A DNA stretch of 64,000 bases from contig JAZNMP010000016.1 of assembly GCA_045579705.1 (NCBI GenBank), positions 1 through 64,000 on the forward strand, read 5' to 3'. Every line of letters begins with the position of its first letter. The first letter of the stretch is position 1. A model generated the notes under the pieces. That model worked only from the letters and a program-made list of their open reading frames with translations, made no database searches and was not told the DNA's origin. Positions 16,701 through 26,508 of this stretch are shown here, piece after piece. This stretch comes from Lachnocurva sp045579705 (GTDB lineage: Bacteria > Bacillota > Clostridia > Lachnospirales > Lachnospiraceae). The translations under genes and the position numbers were made by a program.

Positions 16701-18215
16701 TTATAGTTCTTGCTTCATCTCCTCCAGCTTATCAATAATTTCCACAACACTCCTTGCAAATACCCTTTCTAACCCAAGTTCTGATGATGCATTTATATAT
16801 ATTTCAAAAATTCGTTTTGCTAAATCTATATCAAACAAATATTCCGGATACGATTTGCTATCAATAAAATTCACTATTCTCTCATATTCCTTCATCTCAA
16901 ATAATGCACACAGGTACCGATAAACAACATCCGGAAAAACCTTTGCCACAATTGAAATATCATTAGGAGTATTCTTTAAATACCCTATAATACGTTCCCA
17001 AATATCGCATGCCTCTTTACATTTTCCTTCTTTAGCAAGTTCTATACCTCGATTCTCTAGTTTAATAAGTTCTCTAATTGAAAATCTGGTATTGTAAAAC
17101 ACATCAAAATATATACCGTTTTTCCCATTATTTTCTTCATTATTTGTCTGCCATACAACAAACGATTCCAATGATATACCACATCGTTCCATCAACTCAT
17201 TAAAAACCTTAACAGAAGGATTTGTATACCCCGCAAGATACTTATTATATGCCGTTTCAGTACATATCCCTTGATATATATACTTCTTTCTAACACCAAC
17301 ATTCTCTCTTGCTTTTTTTAATATTTTTGAGACTGTATAATCTTCATATACAGCTTCAAGTTCAGCATGATGCGAAACCTCCACTGCTTTATCAACCAAT
17401 TTGTAAACTAAACCTTTATCAATTTCTTCAATATTACCATAAACTTCATATATATCTTTCATCATATATCGAAAAACAGTATCTCCATATATCAAATCAA
17501 ACAAATCAAACGAGATACAATAATTCTCAATTTCATAATTACATTTCAAAGCCTTCAAGGCATATTTCTTCGCTACTTCTATATCAATGTATTTCTCCAT
17601 ATAAGCCAAACAAGCATACGATAATACCTTAACATATGCACATTCATTTTCCGTTAATGGAATTTCATCTATATATTCTAAAATTCCCAAAATATTATCT
17701 CTATTATTTTTTAACATATTAGAATACATATAGATTTCATATTCAACTACTGATTTATAGATTTCTGGCTTTTTACCATTTAATTCCAAGATATCAGCAC
17801 ATATCGCAATCAAAGGACTAATTATATAATCTTCCACCTCATATAATTTGGCAACTATGTAAACTAAAAATATATATTCAGCTCTAAGTTCTACACCTAC
17901 ATCATCTAAAAAAATACATTCATTTAACTCTTTGATTGCACTACTATAATTTCCTATTGATAAATACTTCCTCACACTATTAAGTTTGATTGAAATATTA
18001 AATTCAGTTTCAGATTTGAAACATGGATATTTTGTCTCGCTTACGCCTAATTTATTGCATAACGCATCAAAAGCTTTAGATGTTACTTTATTTTGTTCGT
18101 TTTCGATTTTGCTCAATGTAACAACAGAACAAACCCCCTCAGATAATTCATCCTGAGTCATGCCACGATTTAATCGCATCCACTTTATAAACTTTCCTGC
18201 ATTTCTAATGCTCAT
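16701..18215 (-). CDS. HTH (XRE) regulator with long helical-repeat domain, RNPP/Rgg-like
   Basis: The 504-residue protein starts with a helix-turn-helix (about 8-62, 'RGMTQDELSEGV', 'LSKIENEQ') followed by 440 residues of predicted helix with TPR-like spacing. This is the layout of peptide-sensing RNPP regulators, although at 504 residues it is much longer than Rgg or PlcR (about 290). It lies 55 bases upstream of the ABC operon, on the same strand, and has AAAGGGG before its ATG. Regulators of this type often control an adjacent exporter. No partner signalling-peptide gene was found next to it. Confidence 0.75.
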   Translation of the reverse strand: MSIRNAGKFIKWMRLNRGMTQDELSEGVCSVVTLSKIENEQNKVTSKAFDALCNKLGVSETKYPCFKSETEFNISIKLNSVRKYLSIGNYSSAIKELNECIFLDDVGVELRAEYIFLVYIVAKLYEVEDYIISPLIAICADILELNGKKPEIYKSVVEYEIYMYSNMLKNNRDNILGILEYIDEIPLTENECAYVKVLSYACLAYMEKYIDIEVAKKYALKALKCNYEIENYCISFDLFDLIYGDTVFRYMMKDIYEVYGNIEEIDKGLVYKLVDKAVEVSHHAELEAVYEDYTVSKILKKARENVGVRKKYIYQGICTETAYNKYLAGYTNPSVKVFNELMERCGISLESFVVWQTNNEENNGKNGIYFDVFYNTRFSIRELIKLENRGIELAKEGKCKEACDIWERIIGYLKNTPNDISIVAKVFPDVVYRYLCALFEMKEYERIVNFIDSKSYPEYLFDIDLAKRIFEIYINASSELGLERVFARSVVEIIDKLEEMKQEL

Positions 18216-18292
18216 TGTTCCCCTTTTATACAGTATATTTTAATTAATTGCAGTTTTATAATGTTAATAAACCAACACGCAAATTGACGAAT

Positions 18293-18320
18293 ATCCCCAA
18301 AGTTAACCAACTTTGGGGAT
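18293..18320 (-). terminator. Hairpin copy 1 of three (atccccaaag family)
   Basis: A perfect 12-bp stem (18293-18304 with 18309-18320, four-base loop) lies after the 18335-18802 gene on the minus strand. Unlike the other two copies it is not followed by a clear T-run, so it may terminate weakly. The stem is the same as in the copies at 18913 and 19411 apart from the base pair next to the loop. Confidence 0.65.
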
Positions 18321-18334
18321 TCTTTCTAAAGAGA

Positions 18335-18802
18335 TTATTCATTTTTAAAAACAGAGTCCCCTCCATAATGAAGTTTACTATGTTTAATAACGTATCGTCC
18401 ATTATATGATTTAATCGAATAATCTACTAAAACAAAGACTTGTCCATCGTCAATTTCTGTTTTTTCAATCTTATAGGATAAATCATTATTAAAAATCTTT
18501 TTCGGATCTGTCGAAACCCAAACCTTTTCAATTTCTTCATCTCCGTTATTCTTTGTCAGGATATTTAATTTCAAATCCAATTTGCCATCTACATTAATCG
18601 GACAACAATAATAACCATATTTTGAAGAATCCGAAACTGTAAGTCCAAGTTCTTTCGCTTTATCATCATTCAATATCTGAGCTTCTGAAAGGTTCTGCTT
18701 AATATTTGAACCATTTAGGCTCCAATACTGAGCCCTTGCCGAGTAGATTATCATTATTATAATCCAGCAAACACCTAAAAAAGTATATATTACTTTCTTC
18801 AT
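18335..18802 (-). CDS. Small membrane-anchored or secreted protein, unknown
   Basis: The 155-residue protein has one N-terminal hydrophobic segment (about 3-24) that could be a signal anchor or an uncleaved signal peptide, then a soluble domain of about 125 residues with a 'YYCCP' cysteine pair. The ATG at 18802 has AGGAGGGG seven bases upstream; the frame is open 11 codons further but without a site. I do not recognise the family. It stands between two copies of the same terminator hairpin. Confidence 0.6.
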   Translation of the reverse strand: MKKVIYTFLGVCWIIIMIIYSARAQYWSLNGSNIKQNLSEAQILNDDKAKELGLTVSDSSKYGYYCCPINVDGKLDLKLNILTKNNGDEEIEKVWVSTDPKKIFNNDLSYKIEKTEIDDGQVFVLVDYSIKSYNGRYVIKHSKLHYGGDSVFKNE

Positions 18803-18908
18803 AACCCCTCCTAAAAACAAAAAACAAATCATCAAGTTATCTCAATTGTATTACGGGGGAACAAAATTGTACATAAACTTTTGGGAACAAATTATAAATT
18901 TTTCACCC

Positions 18909-18940
18909 AAAAATCCCCAAAGTCAAACGACTTTGGGGAT
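18909..18940 (-). terminator. Terminator, hairpin copy 2 of three
   Basis: A perfect 12-bp stem (18913-18924 with 18929-18940, loop aaac) is followed on the minus strand by five T residues. It ends the transcript of the 18957-19295 gene. Confidence 0.85.
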
Positions 18941-18956
18941 CATATTAAACAATTAC

Positions 18957-19295
18957 TTATTTCTTTGCTTTTATAGAAACAAAAACACGCACAACTATAA
19001 TCGCAACAATTCCTTGAACGAATAAATACATACAAAATAACGGATACATGGAAAATCGATCATATATGAAGTTACATATAATCATAGTCGATAAAGAATA
19101 TAATATCGCGAGATATACTCCAACTATTGTTGATGTTTTCATATATATATCAAAAAAATCATCATCTTTTATATTCCCTTTTTTAATATTAATATATATG
19201 ACAATTCTCGTAATACATACTATCAAAAGGACTGAAATCACAAATATTATTATAGCTAATACGATCATATTCTTGAAAGACAAATCATCTATCAT
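18957..19295 (-). CDS. Small three-helix membrane protein, unknown
   Basis: The 112-residue protein has three hydrophobic helices (about 8-32, 52-75, 82-105) and short charged loops ('NIKKGNIKDDDFFD'). There is no recognised domain. A weak GAGG precedes the ATG. It is bounded on both sides by near-identical terminator hairpins, so it appears to be a single-gene transcript. Confidence 0.55.
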   Translation of the reverse strand: MIDDLSFKNMIVLAIIIFVISVLLIVCITRIVIYINIKKGNIKDDDFFDIYMKTSTIVGVYLAILYSLSTMIICNFIYDRFSMYPLFCMYLFVQGIVAIIVVRVFVSIKAKK

Positions 19296-19405
19296 AAAAA
19301 ACCTCGATAAAAACTCTGGATATTTCCTACATTCAATAAACTCTATAATTTCTACATATTCCTTATCAATTTAATAATCCGAAGTATTTATAATATTTTT
19401 AGCCG

Positions 19406-19438
19406 AAAAAATCCCCAAAGTCAAATGACTTTGGGGAT
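19406..19438 (-). terminator. Terminator of the relA-hemZ-hisS-aspS operon, hairpin copy 3
   Basis: A perfect 12-bp stem (19411-19422 with 19427-19438, loop aaat) starts four bases past the aspS stop codon and is followed on the minus strand by five to six T residues. Confidence 0.9.
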
Positions 19439-19442
19439 CATC

Positions 19443-21248
19443 TTAATCTTCTTCAGGAAGATTTAATGCTATATGTAATTCATCAAGCTGAGCCTGTGTT
19501 ACTTCACCAGGTGCACTCATCATAATATCCTGAGCATTCTTATTCATAGGGAATGGAATAATCTCACGAATTGAATCCTCACCAGCGAGAAGCATAACCA
19601 TTCTATCAACACCAGGAGCAATACCAGCGTGAGGTGGAGCTCCATAGCAGAAAGCATTGTACATAGCTGGGAATTTAGCCTTTACATCATCTTCGCCGAG
19701 ACGAACCATCTCAAATGCCTTAACCATAATTTCAGGATCATGATTACGAACAGCTCCAGATGAAAGCTCTACACCATTACATACTAAATCATACTGATCT
19801 GCTGTAATAGTAAGAGGATCAATCTCACATCTCTCAGCCTTAAGAAGTGTCTCAAGACCGCCTGAAGGCATAGAGAATGGGTTATGACAGAATTCAAGTT
19901 CTCCAGATTCTTCACCGATTTCATACATTGGAAAATCTACAATCCAGCAGAACTCATATCTTTCTTTATCCATATGACCAGGCACCTTAGCACCGAAAGT
20001 CTTAATAACAACACCAGCTGTCTTCTGTGCCTGAAGTTTCTTTCCAGCAGACACAACAACTAAAGTATTCTCTTTAAGGGATAATGCACTCTTAATAGAA
20101 TCTGCATCTTCCTTTACGAACTTAGAGATACCTCCTACGATATCACCATTCTCATCAACTCTAAACCAATATGGCTTAGAACCAGCCTGAACCTCTACTT
20201 CATCGATAGTCTTATCGATAAACTTTCTAGACTCAGAGAAGTTATCAATACAAACAGCCTTAATGCAAACATCTGTATCTTCACCATCTTCAGTCTTTGA
20301 AGCAAATGTTCCAAAGCCATTATCTCTCAGTAAGTCTGTAACATCCTGTACTTCCAAATCAATACGAAGATCTGGCTTATCAGAACCATATCTCTCCATT
20401 GATTCAAGATATGGAATTCTCTTAAATGGAGCACTTGAAGCAATATCATATGTACCATATTCAGCAAAGATAGGTGGAAGAACATCTTCGCATACGCTAA
20501 ATACATCTTCCTGAGTAGCAAAAGCCATCTCCATATCTAACTGATAGAATTCTCCTGGAGATCTGTCTCCTCTGGCATCCTCGTCTCTAAAGCAAGGTGC
20601 AATCTGGAAATATCTATCAATTCCAGAAACCATGAGAAGCTGCTTAAACTGCTGTGGAGCCTGTGGAAGTGCATAAAACTTTCCTGGATGCTTACGAGCA
20701 GGAACCAGATAATCACGAGCTCCTTCTGGTGATGATGCTGTAAGAATAGGTGTAGTGATTTCTAGGAAATCATGTTCCATCATAGCTTTACGAAGTGCAG
20801 CTACAACCTTTGATCTCATAACAATATTATTCTTAACTTCTGGGTTACGAAGATCCAAATAACGATATTTAAGACGCTGCATCTCATCAGCTTCACGGCT
20901 TCTGTTAATTTCAAACGGAAGCTCATTATATCGGCACTTACCAAGCACTTCAACTTTTTCAGGCACTACTTCGATATCTCCAGTAGCCATATTTTCATTC
21001 TTTGAACTTCTCTCACGAACAGTTCCCTCTACTGAAATAGTTGATTCCTTTGTAATACCTTTAAAAATATTTACAAGTTCTTCTGTAGAAGCTACTATCT
21101 GAGTCTTTCCATAAAAATCACGGAGAACTACAAATCCCAGATTTGCACCAACTTCTCTAAAGTTCTCCATCCATCCAACGAGTTTAACCTGCTTGCCAAC
21201 ATCCGATGCTCGAAGTTCTCCACAGGTATGTGTACGAGACTGTGTCAT
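19443..21248 (-). CDS. aspS: Aspartate--tRNA ligase
   Basis: The 601-residue class II synthetase charges tRNA-Asp. It has the N-terminal OB-fold anticodon-binding domain (about 1-105), motif 2 'FRDEDARGDRSPGEFYQLD', the bacterial GAD insertion (about 285-420) and motif 3 'GIAPGVDRMVMLLAG'. Length is typical for the bacterial form. It follows hisS by 22 bases in the usual Firmicutes order. GGGGAT precedes the ATG. Confidence 0.97.
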   Translation of the reverse strand: MTQSRTHTCGELRASDVGKQVKLVGWMENFREVGANLGFVVLRDFYGKTQIVASTEELVNIFKGITKESTISVEGTVRERSSKNENMATGDIEVVPEKVEVLGKCRYNELPFEINRSREADEMQRLKYRYLDLRNPEVKNNIVMRSKVVAALRKAMMEHDFLEITTPILTASSPEGARDYLVPARKHPGKFYALPQAPQQFKQLLMVSGIDRYFQIAPCFRDEDARGDRSPGEFYQLDMEMAFATQEDVFSVCEDVLPPIFAEYGTYDIASSAPFKRIPYLESMERYGSDKPDLRIDLEVQDVTDLLRDNGFGTFASKTEDGEDTDVCIKAVCIDNFSESRKFIDKTIDEVEVQAGSKPYWFRVDENGDIVGGISKFVKEDADSIKSALSLKENTLVVVSAGKKLQAQKTAGVVIKTFGAKVPGHMDKERYEFCWIVDFPMYEIGEESGELEFCHNPFSMPSGGLETLLKAERCEIDPLTITADQYDLVCNGVELSSGAVRNHDPEIMVKAFEMVRLGEDDVKAKFPAMYNAFCYGAPPHAGIAPGVDRMVMLLAGEDSIREIIPFPMNKNAQDIMMSAPGEVTQAQLDELHIALNLPEED

Positions 21249-21270
21249 TTCTATATCCCCATCTTCCTAA

Positions 21271-22530
21271 TTAGTTATTATAGAATTCTACGAATTCAGT
21301 ATATCCATCTTTATTAAGCTGTTCCTTTTGGAACTTTTTATTCTTGTTCATACGAACTACCAGAACCTGTTTTCCAGCATCTCTCATTTCCTTTGCCTGA
21401 GTCATTACATCTACTAATTTCTCAGCAGGATATTTTTTCTCAACGAGATATGCTACCTTTGCCGGAGCTTCCGGAATTTCGAAACCATTCTCGAGAAGCA
21501 ATAATATGATTCTCTCGAATCCGATAGAGAAACCACAAGCTGGAACATCATGTCCGATAAACTGACCAACCATCTTATCATATCTTCCGCCGCCACCGCA
21601 GCTTCCGCCAAATTCAGGTATAGCGATTTCAAAGATAGTTCCTGTATAATAGCCCATTCCTCGAACGAGTGTAGAATCAAATACCAATTCAAAATCAGCA
21701 CTCTTACATGCATTTACAGCTGTAGCAATTTCATTCATCCAGTCGACTACATCTTCTGTAATAGAGTCTCCTAGAGTTTCCTTCAAATATGAAACTCCAT
21801 CAGCTACATCGCGTTTATCTTTAAGTCCATCAAAGAGAGCTGTGTATTTTTCTACCTTTGCTTCTTCAATTCCGAGTTCTACGAGTTCTGCTTTTACTCC
21901 ATCGAGACCGATTTTATCCATCTTGTCGAGAATGATAAATACCTCATCATAATCGTCCTCCGGAAAGCCTGCATAATCAGCCATAGCTTTCAGAATTCGA
22001 CGATCATTGATTCGAATCTCAAAATTCTTAAATCCTAACTTTCCTAAAGTTGTAGTTGTAGCAGAAATAAGTTCGATTTCAGCCAGATTTGTTGGCTCAC
22101 CGATGATATCAATATCGCACTGGGTAAACTGACGATAGCGACCTCTCTGTGGTCTGTCAGCTCTCCATACTGATCCAATCTGAAGAGATTTAAAAGGATT
22201 AGAAAGCTCACTCTCATGGTTCGCATAGAATCTGGAAAGCGGAACCGTCAAATCATATCTCATACCGAAATCTACTACATCTTCTTCAGTTGTAGCTGTC
22301 TCGAGATTGAGCTTTTCACCTCTCTTCAAGACTTTGAAGATGAGTTTCTCATTTTCTCCACCGTTCTTTCCAGTCAGATTCTCAATGCTTTCCATGCAAG
22401 GAGTCTCTATCGGTGTAAATCCAAACTTTCTATATGTATCTTTAATCACGCTAGTGACATAATCACGGATTTCCATTTCCTTTGGAAGGATATCCTTCAT
22501 GCCGTTAACAGGTTTCTTCTTTAATGGCAT
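21271..22530 (-). CDS. hisS: Histidine--tRNA ligase
   Basis: The 419-residue class II synthetase shows motif 2 'SVWRADRPQRGRYRQFTQCD', the histidine-specific 'RGMGYYTGTIFEI' and motif 3 'GFSIGFERIILLL', then a C-terminal anticodon-binding domain (about 325-419). GAGGAGG precedes the ATG. Only about 60 bases separate it from hemZ and no T-box leader is present, so expression is presumably from the relA operon promoter. Confidence 0.97.
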   Translation of the reverse strand: MPLKKKPVNGMKDILPKEMEIRDYVTSVIKDTYRKFGFTPIETPCMESIENLTGKNGGENEKLIFKVLKRGEKLNLETATTEEDVVDFGMRYDLTVPLSRFYANHESELSNPFKSLQIGSVWRADRPQRGRYRQFTQCDIDIIGEPTNLAEIELISATTTTLGKLGFKNFEIRINDRRILKAMADYAGFPEDDYDEVFIILDKMDKIGLDGVKAELVELGIEEAKVEKYTALFDGLKDKRDVADGVSYLKETLGDSITEDVVDWMNEIATAVNACKSADFELVFDSTLVRGMGYYTGTIFEIAIPEFGGSCGGGGRYDKMVGQFIGHDVPACGFSIGFERIILLLLENGFEIPEAPAKVAYLVEKKYPAEKLVDVMTQAKEMRDAGKQVLVVRMNKNKKFQKEQLNKDGYTEFVEFYNN

Positions 22531-22592
22531 ATTTGCCTCCTCTAAATAAACTCGAAAATATATTATAGAACTTTTTCATTCAGAAATAAACT

Positions 22593-24128
22593 TTAAGAAA
22601 AAAGTTTCCTCTTTCTTTCTATCATTTCATCGATTCTATCAATATAGGTATCCACATCTTTGACATTCTCACAACGTGATGTCGTACCATCCATATGAAC
22701 CTTTTTAGATGCTGTACCAGCTCCGAGCGCTACTATATCCTGCTGTTCTTCCATAATCAGAATATTGTAGAGCCCTTCTAATCCCGGCTTTGCAAAACCT
22801 ACATTTTCCAAATTTCCAACCATCTGCTTCTGTCGATAGAGATAATATGGTTTAAGGCCGAGTCGCTCTGCAGTTTCATTCGCCGCCTGCATCAAATAGG
22901 AAGAATTCTCCATCACATAACCTTTGTATTCTACCCACTGCTCACGCAATCTCGAATGTGTCTTTACGGCGAGTGAATGCACAGTTACACTATCCGGAGC
23001 CATTTTTTCCACTTCGGAAAAAGTATAAAGCACATCTTCCTTCGTCTCACCCGGAAGTCCCAATATCAAATCCATGTTGATATTAGAAAATCCCATCTCG
23101 CGCGCCAGCGCAAAACTCTCTCTCACTGACTCGACACTATGATGTCTACCTATGAGTTTCAAAGTCTTCTCATTCATAGTCTGCGGGTTTATAGAGATTC
23201 GAGAAACATGATACTTCTTCATAACCTCTAATTTCTCACGAGTGATACTATCCGGTCTTCCCGCTTCTACATTGAATTCAGCGATAGAATCCATAGGCAA
23301 CACTTCATATAAATATGAAAAAAGTTCCTCTAACTCCTCAGCAGATAGTGCAGTCGGAGTTCCACCTCCTATATAGACAGTGTTCAAAACTCTGTCCTTC
23401 ATAATCTCAGAAACTTCGCGGATTTCTTTCTTTAGAGCTTCCAGGTATTTCTGAACCTTTCCGGTATATGAAGCTCTCGCATATGAAGGGAATGAGCAAT
23501 ACAGACATGTAGTCGGGCAAAAAGGAATACCTATATAAATACTGTAGCCCAAATGGGCGTCCCTAATCCCGCGCTTCGCGCTCACTAAAGTCTTCAACTT
23601 TGAAAGCAAAGTTATCTCACGTGAGGCAATCTCTACACTAAGGTCGATTTTTTCCTGTGAAGTGAGATAAGTCTCTTTCATAAAGGAACGAACGTCTTCA
23701 GCCGTCTGCCCTTCTGAAAGCATAGTCAGAGCGATCTTCGTAGGGCGAATTCCCGTGAGAGTTCCCCACGGAAGAAGTCTATCCGTACTTTCAGCCAATA
23801 TTTTGTAGATGGATTTCTTTAGATGATTCTTTGTATTTGGACGATCCTCAGGATCGAATGGACAAGTATCCCTAAAGGTGCGACCTGTATTAGTTTCAGA
23901 AAAAGAAACCGAAATTCTCGAATCTTTGAATTCTACGTCGAGCACACATTCAGCTTCCTTTGCATCATTTTGAAGTTTTCTACGTTGCTTTACCTGATAA
24001 GGGAGTTCTGCCTCGTACTCTTCAGAAATCTGATAGTCGAGATAAAGCTCCTCCCCAGGAAAAAAGGCCTGAACCAACGAATATATATCATATTCGTAGT
24101 CGGCCCTATTTATAGTTATCTTGATCAT
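22593..24128 (-). CDS. hemZ: HemZ, oxygen-independent coproporphyrinogen III oxidase-like radical SAM protein
   Basis: The 511-residue protein has a family-specific N-terminal part (1-160) and a radical SAM domain from about 165 with the cluster motif 'CPTTCLYCSF' (CxxxCxxC) and 'YIGGGTPTAL'. HemZ-type proteins are named coproporphyrinogen dehydrogenases in Firmicutes, but many carriers lack a full haem pathway and no other haem gene is in this window, so the substrate is uncertain. Its ATG overlaps the relA stop (TAATG). Confidence 0.9.
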   Translation of the reverse strand: MIKITINRADYEYDIYSLVQAFFPGEELYLDYQISEEYEAELPYQVKQRRKLQNDAKEAECVLDVEFKDSRISVSFSETNTGRTFRDTCPFDPEDRPNTKNHLKKSIYKILAESTDRLLPWGTLTGIRPTKIALTMLSEGQTAEDVRSFMKETYLTSQEKIDLSVEIASREITLLSKLKTLVSAKRGIRDAHLGYSIYIGIPFCPTTCLYCSFPSYARASYTGKVQKYLEALKKEIREVSEIMKDRVLNTVYIGGGTPTALSAEELEELFSYLYEVLPMDSIAEFNVEAGRPDSITREKLEVMKKYHVSRISINPQTMNEKTLKLIGRHHSVESVRESFALAREMGFSNINMDLILGLPGETKEDVLYTFSEVEKMAPDSVTVHSLAVKTHSRLREQWVEYKGYVMENSSYLMQAANETAERLGLKPYYLYRQKQMVGNLENVGFAKPGLEGLYNILIMEEQQDIVALGAGTASKKVHMDGTTSRCENVKDVDTYIDRIDEMIERKRKLFS

Positions 24129-26485
24129 TAACCCATTGCTCTCTTTACATCTGTAACGCTCTCAATCGCACGAATTCGTTTAAAGATATCATTCAATTCA
24201 TGTTTATCTTTAATCTGGAAAGAAATAACGATCGATGCGATACCAGTCTTACTGATTCTGGTATTAATAGAAAGAATATCTATATCCTTCTCTGTAAAGA
24301 CTTTTGAGATATCGACCAGGAGGCCCTTTCTGTTGTCTGCAAAAATCTTTATCGTCGTTTCGAAAGCTTCGTTTGCCTTCTCGAGAAGTATGTCTTCTTC
24401 CCAAACAGCTTCTACCAAACGCATTTTTTCCTCTTCAGGAATATTCATAACGTTTATGCAGTCTGTTCTATGTATAGTAATTCCTCTGCCTCGTGTGATG
24501 AAACCTACGATTTCATCTCCCGGAACAGGGTTACAACATCGAGAAAAATGAACCGGCAAATCGACAGCTCCGCTTACCAGAACACCACTCTTTGAACGTT
24601 TTCTCTTCTTTCGATTATCATGCTGATTATCGCTATTCTTCTCGCTGTTGTTCTGCGTTTCAACCTGCTCGAGAATATCCTCGTCAGTTCTTTCGAGAGG
24701 ATGATCCTTCTTCCAGGCTTCGTACATACGATTTACAACTAAGCCTTCCTTTAGCCCGCCATGACCTATAGTCGCGAGAACATTGTTCCAATCGTGCAAA
24801 CCATATCTACGAAGGACGAGTTTCTGGTACTCGTTTTTGTTTATAGTAGAAAACTCGATTCCTTTAGCTTTCGCATTTGAAATCAGCAGTTCCTTTCCTT
24901 TCTGGATGTTTCCTTCTTTTTCCGCTGATCTAAACCACTGATTGATCTTCGTTCTAGCCTGACTGGATTTTGCTCTCTTCAACCAGTCTGTGCTAGGCCC
25001 CTTTGAATTCTGCGAAGTCAGGATTTCGATTCTGTCTCCAGTTTTGATTTCATAATCTATAGGAACCAGTTTGCCGTTCACCTTTGCACCGACCATCTTG
25101 TTTCCGACGGCGGAATGAATCGAATAAGCAAAATCGATAGCTGTAGAACCGGCAGGAAGATTCTTTACATCTCCTGATGGAGTAAAGCAAAATACTGTAT
25201 CACCAAAGAGATTGAAATCACTCTTTAGTACGCTCATGAATTCTTTGTTATCAGACATATCCTGCTGCCATTCGAGGATCTGTCTCAGCCAGGAAAGCTT
25301 AGCTTCTTCCTTATTAATAGTAGAGCCTTCGCCGCCCTCTTTGTATTTCCAATGCGCTGCGATACCGTATTCACTAATCTTGTGCATTTCATAAGTTCTA
25401 ATCTGGATTTCAAAAGGAGATCCCTTTGGTCCGATCAGAGTAGTATGCAACGACTGATACATATTTGGCTTTGGCATAGCGATGTAATCTTTAAAACGTC
25501 CCGGAATCGGAGTATATTTCTCATGCATTACACCGAGTGCCGCGTAGCAGTCTTTGATATCTTCGACGATGATACGCACAGCAAACAAATCATAAATCTG
25601 GTCCAAAGTCTTGTGCTGATTTACCATCTTCTTATAAATACTAAAGTAATGTTTCTCTCGTCCCATTACCGTAGCCTGAATTCCAGCTTCAGATACAGCC
25701 TTCTTCACTTCGTCCACGAGCATGCCGACATAGTCCTCACGCTCTTTCTTTCTCGCAGAAACTTTTTCCACGAGATCTGTATATGCTTCCGGCTCTAAGT
25801 ATTTAAGAGCCAAATCATCTAATTCAATCTTTACTTTGGAAATACCGAGCCTCTGTGCGAGAGGTGCATAGATTTCCATAGTCTCACGTGACTTCTCTTT
25901 CTGTTTCTGAGGAGTCATATACTGCAATGTTCTCATGTTGTGGAGACGGTCAGCCAGCTTAATCATAACTACTCGAATATCCTTCGCCATAGCGAGGAAC
26001 ATCTTTCGTAAGTTTTCAGCCTGTCTGTCGACTTTGTCCACATCATAAGACAACTGAGTCAATTTTGTTACGCCATCTACGAGGACAGCTACTTCTGGGG
26101 AAAATTCTGTTTCGATAGTATCGAGTGTTACTGCGGTATCTTCTACTACATCATGAAGCAAACCTGAAACGATAGTTTCCTTATCAAGCTCGAGATCTGC
26201 CAGAATGAGAGCAGTACAAAGCGGGTGGATGATGTAATCCTCCCCCGACTTTCTCTTCTGTCCCTGATGAGCATCAAATGCGAGCTTATAAGCTTTTTCC
26301 AGCATTGAGACATCTGTATTTGGATGATATTGGCGCACTCTATCAAGGATACGCTGGTAAATATCACCAGGATCCTTTAGATCATCGGTAGAAACGATGC
26401 CTTTATCGCCATCGTATTCGTGAACCTTTACCTTGATATTCTTCAATTCTTCTTGAACTTCTCTACGGTTATCTTCTCTGCCCAA
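24128..26485 (-). CDS. relA: Bifunctional (p)ppGpp synthetase/hydrolase, RelA/SpoT (Rsh)
   Basis: The 785-residue protein has an N-terminal HD hydrolase domain with 'LLHDVVEDT' (His111-Asp112) intact, a synthetase domain (about 250-370, 'DLFAVRIIV', 'PNMYQSLHTT', 'EIQIRT'), a TGS domain (about 420-485), a helical/zinc-finger-like region with 'HFSRCCNPVPGDEIVG' and a C-terminal ACT domain (about 710-785). Both catalytic centres look intact, so it can make and degrade the stringent alarmone. It starts at TTG with GAGG eight bases upstream, and leads the hemZ-hisS-aspS string. Confidence 0.95.
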   Translation of the reverse strand: MGREDNRREVQEELKNIKVKVHEYDGDKGIVSTDDLKDPGDIYQRILDRVRQYHPNTDVSMLEKAYKLAFDAHQGQKRKSGEDYIIHPLCTALILADLELDKETIVSGLLHDVVEDTAVTLDTIETEFSPEVAVLVDGVTKLTQLSYDVDKVDRQAENLRKMFLAMAKDIRVVMIKLADRLHNMRTLQYMTPQKQKEKSRETMEIYAPLAQRLGISKVKIELDDLALKYLEPEAYTDLVEKVSARKKEREDYVGMLVDEVKKAVSEAGIQATVMGREKHYFSIYKKMVNQHKTLDQIYDLFAVRIIVEDIKDCYAALGVMHEKYTPIPGRFKDYIAMPKPNMYQSLHTTLIGPKGSPFEIQIRTYEMHKISEYGIAAHWKYKEGGEGSTINKEEAKLSWLRQILEWQQDMSDNKEFMSVLKSDFNLFGDTVFCFTPSGDVKNLPAGSTAIDFAYSIHSAVGNKMVGAKVNGKLVPIDYEIKTGDRIEILTSQNSKGPSTDWLKRAKSSQARTKINQWFRSAEKEGNIQKGKELLISNAKAKGIEFSTINKNEYQKLVLRRYGLHDWNNVLATIGHGGLKEGLVVNRMYEAWKKDHPLERTDEDILEQVETQNNSEKNSDNQHDNRKKRKRSKSGVLVSGAVDLPVHFSRCCNPVPGDEIVGFITRGRGITIHRTDCINVMNIPEEEKMRLVEAVWEEDILLEKANEAFETTIKIFADNRKGLLVDISKVFTEKDIDILSINTRISKTGIASIVISFQIKDKHELNDIFKRIRAIESVTDVKRAMG

Positions 26486-26508
26486 ATCGTCTGCCTCAAT
26501 CTTCTAAT

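Noticed and set aside
18293..19438. Three similar palindromes considered as a CRISPR-like array
   Set aside because: They are about 500-620 bases apart with genes between them, and two have T-tails; they are terminators.
21249..22592. T-box leaders for hisS or aspS
   Set aside because: The gaps before the two synthetase genes are 62 and 22 bases, too short for a T-box, and no specifier-loop or T-box motif is present.
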